Of a DNA stretch of 64,000 bases, positions 60,062-64,000 are shown piece by piece (positions within the stretch are counted from its first letter, which is position 1; every line of letters starts with the position of its first letter). The notes beneath the pieces are model-generated. The model was not told where the DNA came from, did not search any database, and saw only the letters and a program-made list of their open reading frames with translations. Both the position numbers and the translations under genes were made by a program. The stretch comes from Brachypodius melanocephalos (lineage: Eukaryota > Chordata > Aves > Passeriformes > Pycnonotidae). The stretch is from the NCBI GenBank assembly GCA_013398615.1, contig VZSR01003803.1:65316413-65380412 (forward strand), given 5' to 3'.

Positions 60062-60073
60062 NNNNNNNNNNNN
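60062..60073. other. assembly gap (12 N)
   Basis: Twelve N, an estimated-size gap, set between a CR1 end and a long T run. Confidence 0.99.
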
Positions 60074-60099
60074 TTTTTTTTTTTTTTTTTTTTTTTTTT
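60074..60099. repeat. 26-base homopolymer of T beside the gap
   Basis: The T run abuts the N block and is the likely cause of the gap. Its length is unreliable. Confidence 0.95.
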
Positions 60100-61276
60100 A
60101 ATACAGACTTACAGTCTTTTCTGAACACACCTCAGTGAAACCCATGTAAACCATAGGGAACACAGCTGGATAGGATACATAGAGCAGTGTTTACCTTAAT
60201 GTAATTTTCAATCAGTAGAGATACACTTTCATTTCAGGGAAACAGAGAAGCTGTTATTTTGGATAACTACGAATTTAGGCAGGTGGAAATTGCAAATGCT
60301 CTTCTGCAAATTCAGACTTCTTCAGGAGACAGGCTAAGATTGATTTCATGAATACCATTCCATTTTAAATCAGCTGCAGTAGTTAGCTGCAAAGTACCTC
60401 TTGGGTACTTAGATTTCATTTGTTTTAGAACATAAATCAGGTATATTTAGCTAATCTTCTAAAATTCAGCTGTATTATCTTCTTTTATTAGCCTCTCTAA
60501 AATTCATTTTTACTGTTATATTTTAAAGAGGATTAATATCCCTAATATAAATCACAGTAGTGTCTTTAGTTATGGTACATCTTAAGGTTTACGGAGTTTA
60601 AATTATTTAAATGTTGTTTTATGTTGCCTAATTTATTCTGTTAGAGCTGTTGAGAGAGTAAGACTGTCATTAATATTATTTTACTTCTTGATGCATCAGA
60701 TACAGATCTTTTTGAAGAGCTGTTTCTTTCTCAGTTATGTCCAACAACTCAACCAGTCCTTATCTTTTTCTTAAATATTTGAGAACAACTGTAGACACAT
60801 GTAAAATACTAAAAAAAAATCAGGTCATTATAAAAATGTATTTGATAATAACCACCAGCAGATGCATTTTCTGTATGGCACTGATAAATTGGAAATGATA
60901 GCAAGCCCTGAACCTGCACATGAGCTGTCACATGAGCATATTTGGAATTCTTAGATATCTTTCCTCCTTGTTGTTATTCTGCTAAAGACATTTTTCTACT
61001 ATTTTTTTCTCATGTGATGCAAATTACATGGGACATTCTCACTTCCAGAAAAGACTATTAGGGTGGCTCTGCAGAAGTCACCCTCTTTTGTAAAATGCAC
61101 CTGGGGTTGATGTGTGAAACTCTCAGCAGAGGTCTCCTCTCTCCCACATGTGCCCTGTTTACTCTGAATCACCACTTCCACTCAGAGTGAGCTACAGAGG
61201 CTTGGCCCAGAAATCCACAAGACCAGTGAGCCGGCGTTTCCTGGGGCAAAATGAGGACATGCATGTTTTCCTGTAG
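60100..61276. other. anonymous AT-rich sequence
   Basis: Nothing recognised. It ends with the acceptor-like GCATGTTTTCCTGTAG. Confidence 0.6.
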
Positions 61277-61350
61277 ATGGAGATTTTAAAGCCATTGCAA
61301 GTGGCTTATGTGTAATTCCTTGGATTTATTTAAAAAGTTGGTTTTAATAG
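61277..61350 (+). other. possible non-coding exon, 74 nt
   Basis: The acceptor GCATGTTTTCCTGTAG and donor TTTTAATAG|GTGAGT are both strong. Each frame contains a stop, the latest only a few bases before the donor, so an internal coding exon is unlikely. A long non-coding RNA exon or chance are the options. Confidence 0.15.
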
Positions 61351-63049
61351 GTGAGTGGGGTTACAGCAAGAATGAGGAATCTAGTCACAGTTTAGCCACT
61401 GATCTTCTGGATGATCTCTTAATAGTCACGTGCCAGAACTTTCAGAAAGAGACTGGAATTTGGGTGTCCCAGTTTAGAATCCTATTTCTGATTATTGTTT
61501 AATTTACTTTTCATTTATTTAGGAGGAACATTTAAAAATGCTGGCTTGTTATTTTAGGTGGAAACACAAATTAATTCCTTTGAAACAAGCTGAGCGCATT
61601 TTACCCTAGGGTTTTGGTGTAGGAAAGTACTTTTACAAATTTTCTTTCTGTTGTTTTCTTATCCGTATTATGGATCCAGCAATATTAATCATGTAAAGCT
61701 TTTGCATCTCTATTAAGGATATTTAGCTCTGCTCCATCTGAAGTCACTATAAAGCTGTGAAAGCTAGAAATCAGGTGTTCCTATCTTTTGAGCCTACAGT
61801 CAAGTATTTGTACACCAATTTGCATTTTGAACCCATGCATGTTTCAAACTGGTTCACAGCATGCTGAGAGTGGGGGCAGATATGAAAGTTGTCTTAAGGA
61901 CAGCTTCTCAGCGTGCCAACTGGATGCTCCTCCAAAGAGATTGCTCATGAGCACCCATTCAACTGCACTTGGCTGGCAGGAGAAGGGAAAAGAAGATCAC
62001 AAACTCTTCATCTCATGTGTGGGCCAGTGCTGAGCATTCAAGAGTATGACCATGAAGGAGAGAAAGGGTGTTGTAATCATTCCACCTGTGTCTCTTTGCC
62101 AGCCTCACATTCCTGCCCTCTCTCCTAGGAACATGATTCACTTCCGTCCACCCTAGCACAGCCTGGGCAGGGCAGTGTAACAGTAATTCCCGAGGACACG
62201 TCAGTCTCATGGGTACATGAACCTCAGAAATGGAAGAGTTCAGATTCACTGATGTCCTGTATGCATCCTGATCTTTGCTTTCAAGAAACTTCAGTAGAAA
62301 TTCAATAAAACAAGCAGGGACCATATTTTTATTTTAAACTGCAATAGAGAAAAGGAGAAAACTCAACCAAGATTAGGATTGTAGGATTATTTCCTGTAGC
62401 CATCTCACCTACACGTTATACATATATATGTTCCTTGTGAATAATTGCAGTCTAAAGAAGGGGGGCTTCAGAGCTCCATGAGGGGTTTGTTAATTCTCAA
62501 ATTCAGAGACCCCTTAGGTCTAGGTGGGGATTACCTGTTTGAGGGGGATGGACTTAACCCATAAGGTCTGTGAAAGTCAGCTGTACAACAGCGAAAAGTG
62601 GAAACCTAAGACTGGGATTTGCTGTTCGAAGTAAGATTTAGAAAGTATTGAGGAATGTAGGGTATTTGGGATCCTTCCTGGAATGTGGAGGGAAACGGAG
62701 GCAGCTGAGGGCAAAAGGAGGGAGTCTAAGTGACCTGACAGAGAAGTAGCTCTCCATGATAGGCTTTTACATTTCCTTGTATTGTCACCTACTACTCACC
62801 ATCAGAGAGATGCTCCTGGTCAGATCAAGAGTCTACCTGCAAACCAGCTCTGCTGACTAGACAGGAAAATCTGCCCTGGCTCTGACACCTTTCAGCAGTC
62901 CCTTCAGTAGGACTGATGTGGTTGAATTCAGATTTCAATTTAATGCAATTTGTGTGTGAATGTGTATGTGTGAGGATATAAAATCAGACACAAATTACTG
63001 AGTTTACTTGCTCTCCACCATAGAAGAAGGTATTTGAAAAGGTGTGAGG
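61351..63049. other. anonymous sequence
   Basis: Frames at 61788-62324 overlap on both strands and match nothing known. No repeats recognised. Confidence 0.6.
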
Positions 63050-64000
63050 GAAAAAGGAGCCATATTTATAGTACAACATTGCAACACTGCGTAAAGTAAT
63101 TAATTAGAACAATTGAGAGATCTTAAGATTTTTGTGGGGTTTTTTTCTTCTTTAAAGTGACAAGCAGAAATCAGAAAGGAGCTGATGTGAGTTAATTGAA
63201 TGAAAATAAATTTTACAAAAGGCAGTTAGAACCTACTTGTTACCATAACTCTTGATATTTAAATATATGATCCTTATCAGACAGCTTTGATTAACCTTTA
63301 AGCAAAACTAAATTTTGCTTTAATCAATTTGTAATGTTAACTGCTTATTTCATAATTTGCTTTGTGGTGTATTAGCAGTAATTTTTTATGTAATGTAAAA
63401 AAAAGATAGATTAAATGCTATCTAGAAGGATGATTATTATTATTAGTTAAAATTTTGTATAAATTATATATGATGAATAATTGTATTTATTTATAGTTTT
63501 GAAAATACTATCTAGATTAATATAGATAGATTAAGTATTATATAATTACCTCTCTTCTTGTTAACTGTAGCTTCAATGGTGAGGTTCACTAATTCAATAT
63601 TTAAAATTATTTAATGCAATTTCTGATATAAGGGTTTTTTTCCCCTCTTTTCTGGCTTCCCAGCCACATATTTAGTTCAGTTTTAATATATAACTGTATT
63701 TGATACAGCTTTGTCAATGAAGGAAAAGTCAAGAATGATTTTGTTATAAAAGCAGTTTGTGGTTATCTCTGGGTGTATATTTGACATTTTGGATTAATCT
63801 TTTCTTGTCTTCTGAGAAACTTCTCAGATCTTTATCTTTGCAATGAGTAATTTCCCTGGATTTGAGGGCCAGGCATATAGGTATATTTCTCATCACATAA
63901 TATTAGGAATGTTAGAGATATTTTCAGTTCAAACCTTGTAGGTGAAGACAGATATCTTGCATCCTGAGGCTTTTTTTTCCTGGGAAGTCAAAATAGAAAT
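63050..64000. other. very AT-rich sequence
   Basis: Dense in TAAT/ATTA and TTAATTAA-type words, with small inverted repeats such as GATAG...CTATC (about 63406-63423) and TATCTA...TAGATA (about 63511-63530). No open frame of note. AT-rich homeobox-type words are expected by composition, so I do not call a regulatory element. Confidence 0.5.

Noticed and set aside
1..64000. CRISPR arrays, operons, phage or plasmid features
   Set aside because: No regularly spaced repeats, no ribosome-binding-site-led gene runs and no prokaryotic coding density; the DNA is vertebrate.

Overview
This window is AT-rich, CpG-poor vertebrate DNA, almost certainly from a bird. The evidence is seven short 3'-end fragments of CR1 LINEs, two avian-type endogenous-retrovirus solo LTRs, only decayed MIR/tRNA-derived SINE relics, and no L1, Alu or rodent-type repeats. 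A passerine is a reasonable guess but is not proven here. Two runs of N (2501-2600 and 60062-60073) show it is a draft eukaryotic assembly.

No complete or recognisable protein-coding gene, rRNA, tRNA, CRISPR array or bacterial feature is present. The open reading frames are short (232 codons at most), start and stop at random, overlap on both strands, and match no family I recognise. The window reads as the interior of a very large intron or as a gene desert. The most gene-like objects are short intervals with good splice signals around an open frame: + strand 697-785, 5887-6067, 24704-24805, 44404-44496 and 56319-56407; a possible first coding exon at 28144-28241; and a minus-strand interval at 49243-49339. 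All are low-confidence. Such pairings arise by chance in 64 kb and were selected from many.

Layout. 1-7.8 kb: anonymous AT-rich sequence with one assembly gap, a SINE relic near 4.95 kb and the best exon candidate at 5.9 kb. 7.8-8.45 kb: a CpG-rich, relatively young solo LTR with a 38-base C tract. 8.6-12.1 kb: microsatellites, two CR1 fragments and a 23-bp tandem duplication. 12-16.6 kb: anonymous, with a G/T-rich tract. 16.6-17.1 kb: an older decayed LTR. 17-37 kb: anonymous, with small duplications and a less AT-rich open-frame island at 27.8-28.6 kb. 37-38.1 kb: strongly strand-biased simple sequence (pyrimidine-rich, then A/C-only). 42.5 kb: a MIR relic. 45.5-47.5 kb: two CR1 fragments around a GC-richer island. 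51-54 kb: CR1, a 39-T tract and a (TTTCCC)n repeat. 59.6-60.1 kb: CR1 remnants and a gap. From 63 kb on: very AT-rich DNA.

I found no sign of a new multi-gene system. The points most worth checking are the splice-bounded open intervals, the young CpG-rich LTR with its homopolymeric C tract, the ancient SINE relics, and the strand-asymmetric or quadruplex-prone simple repeats.
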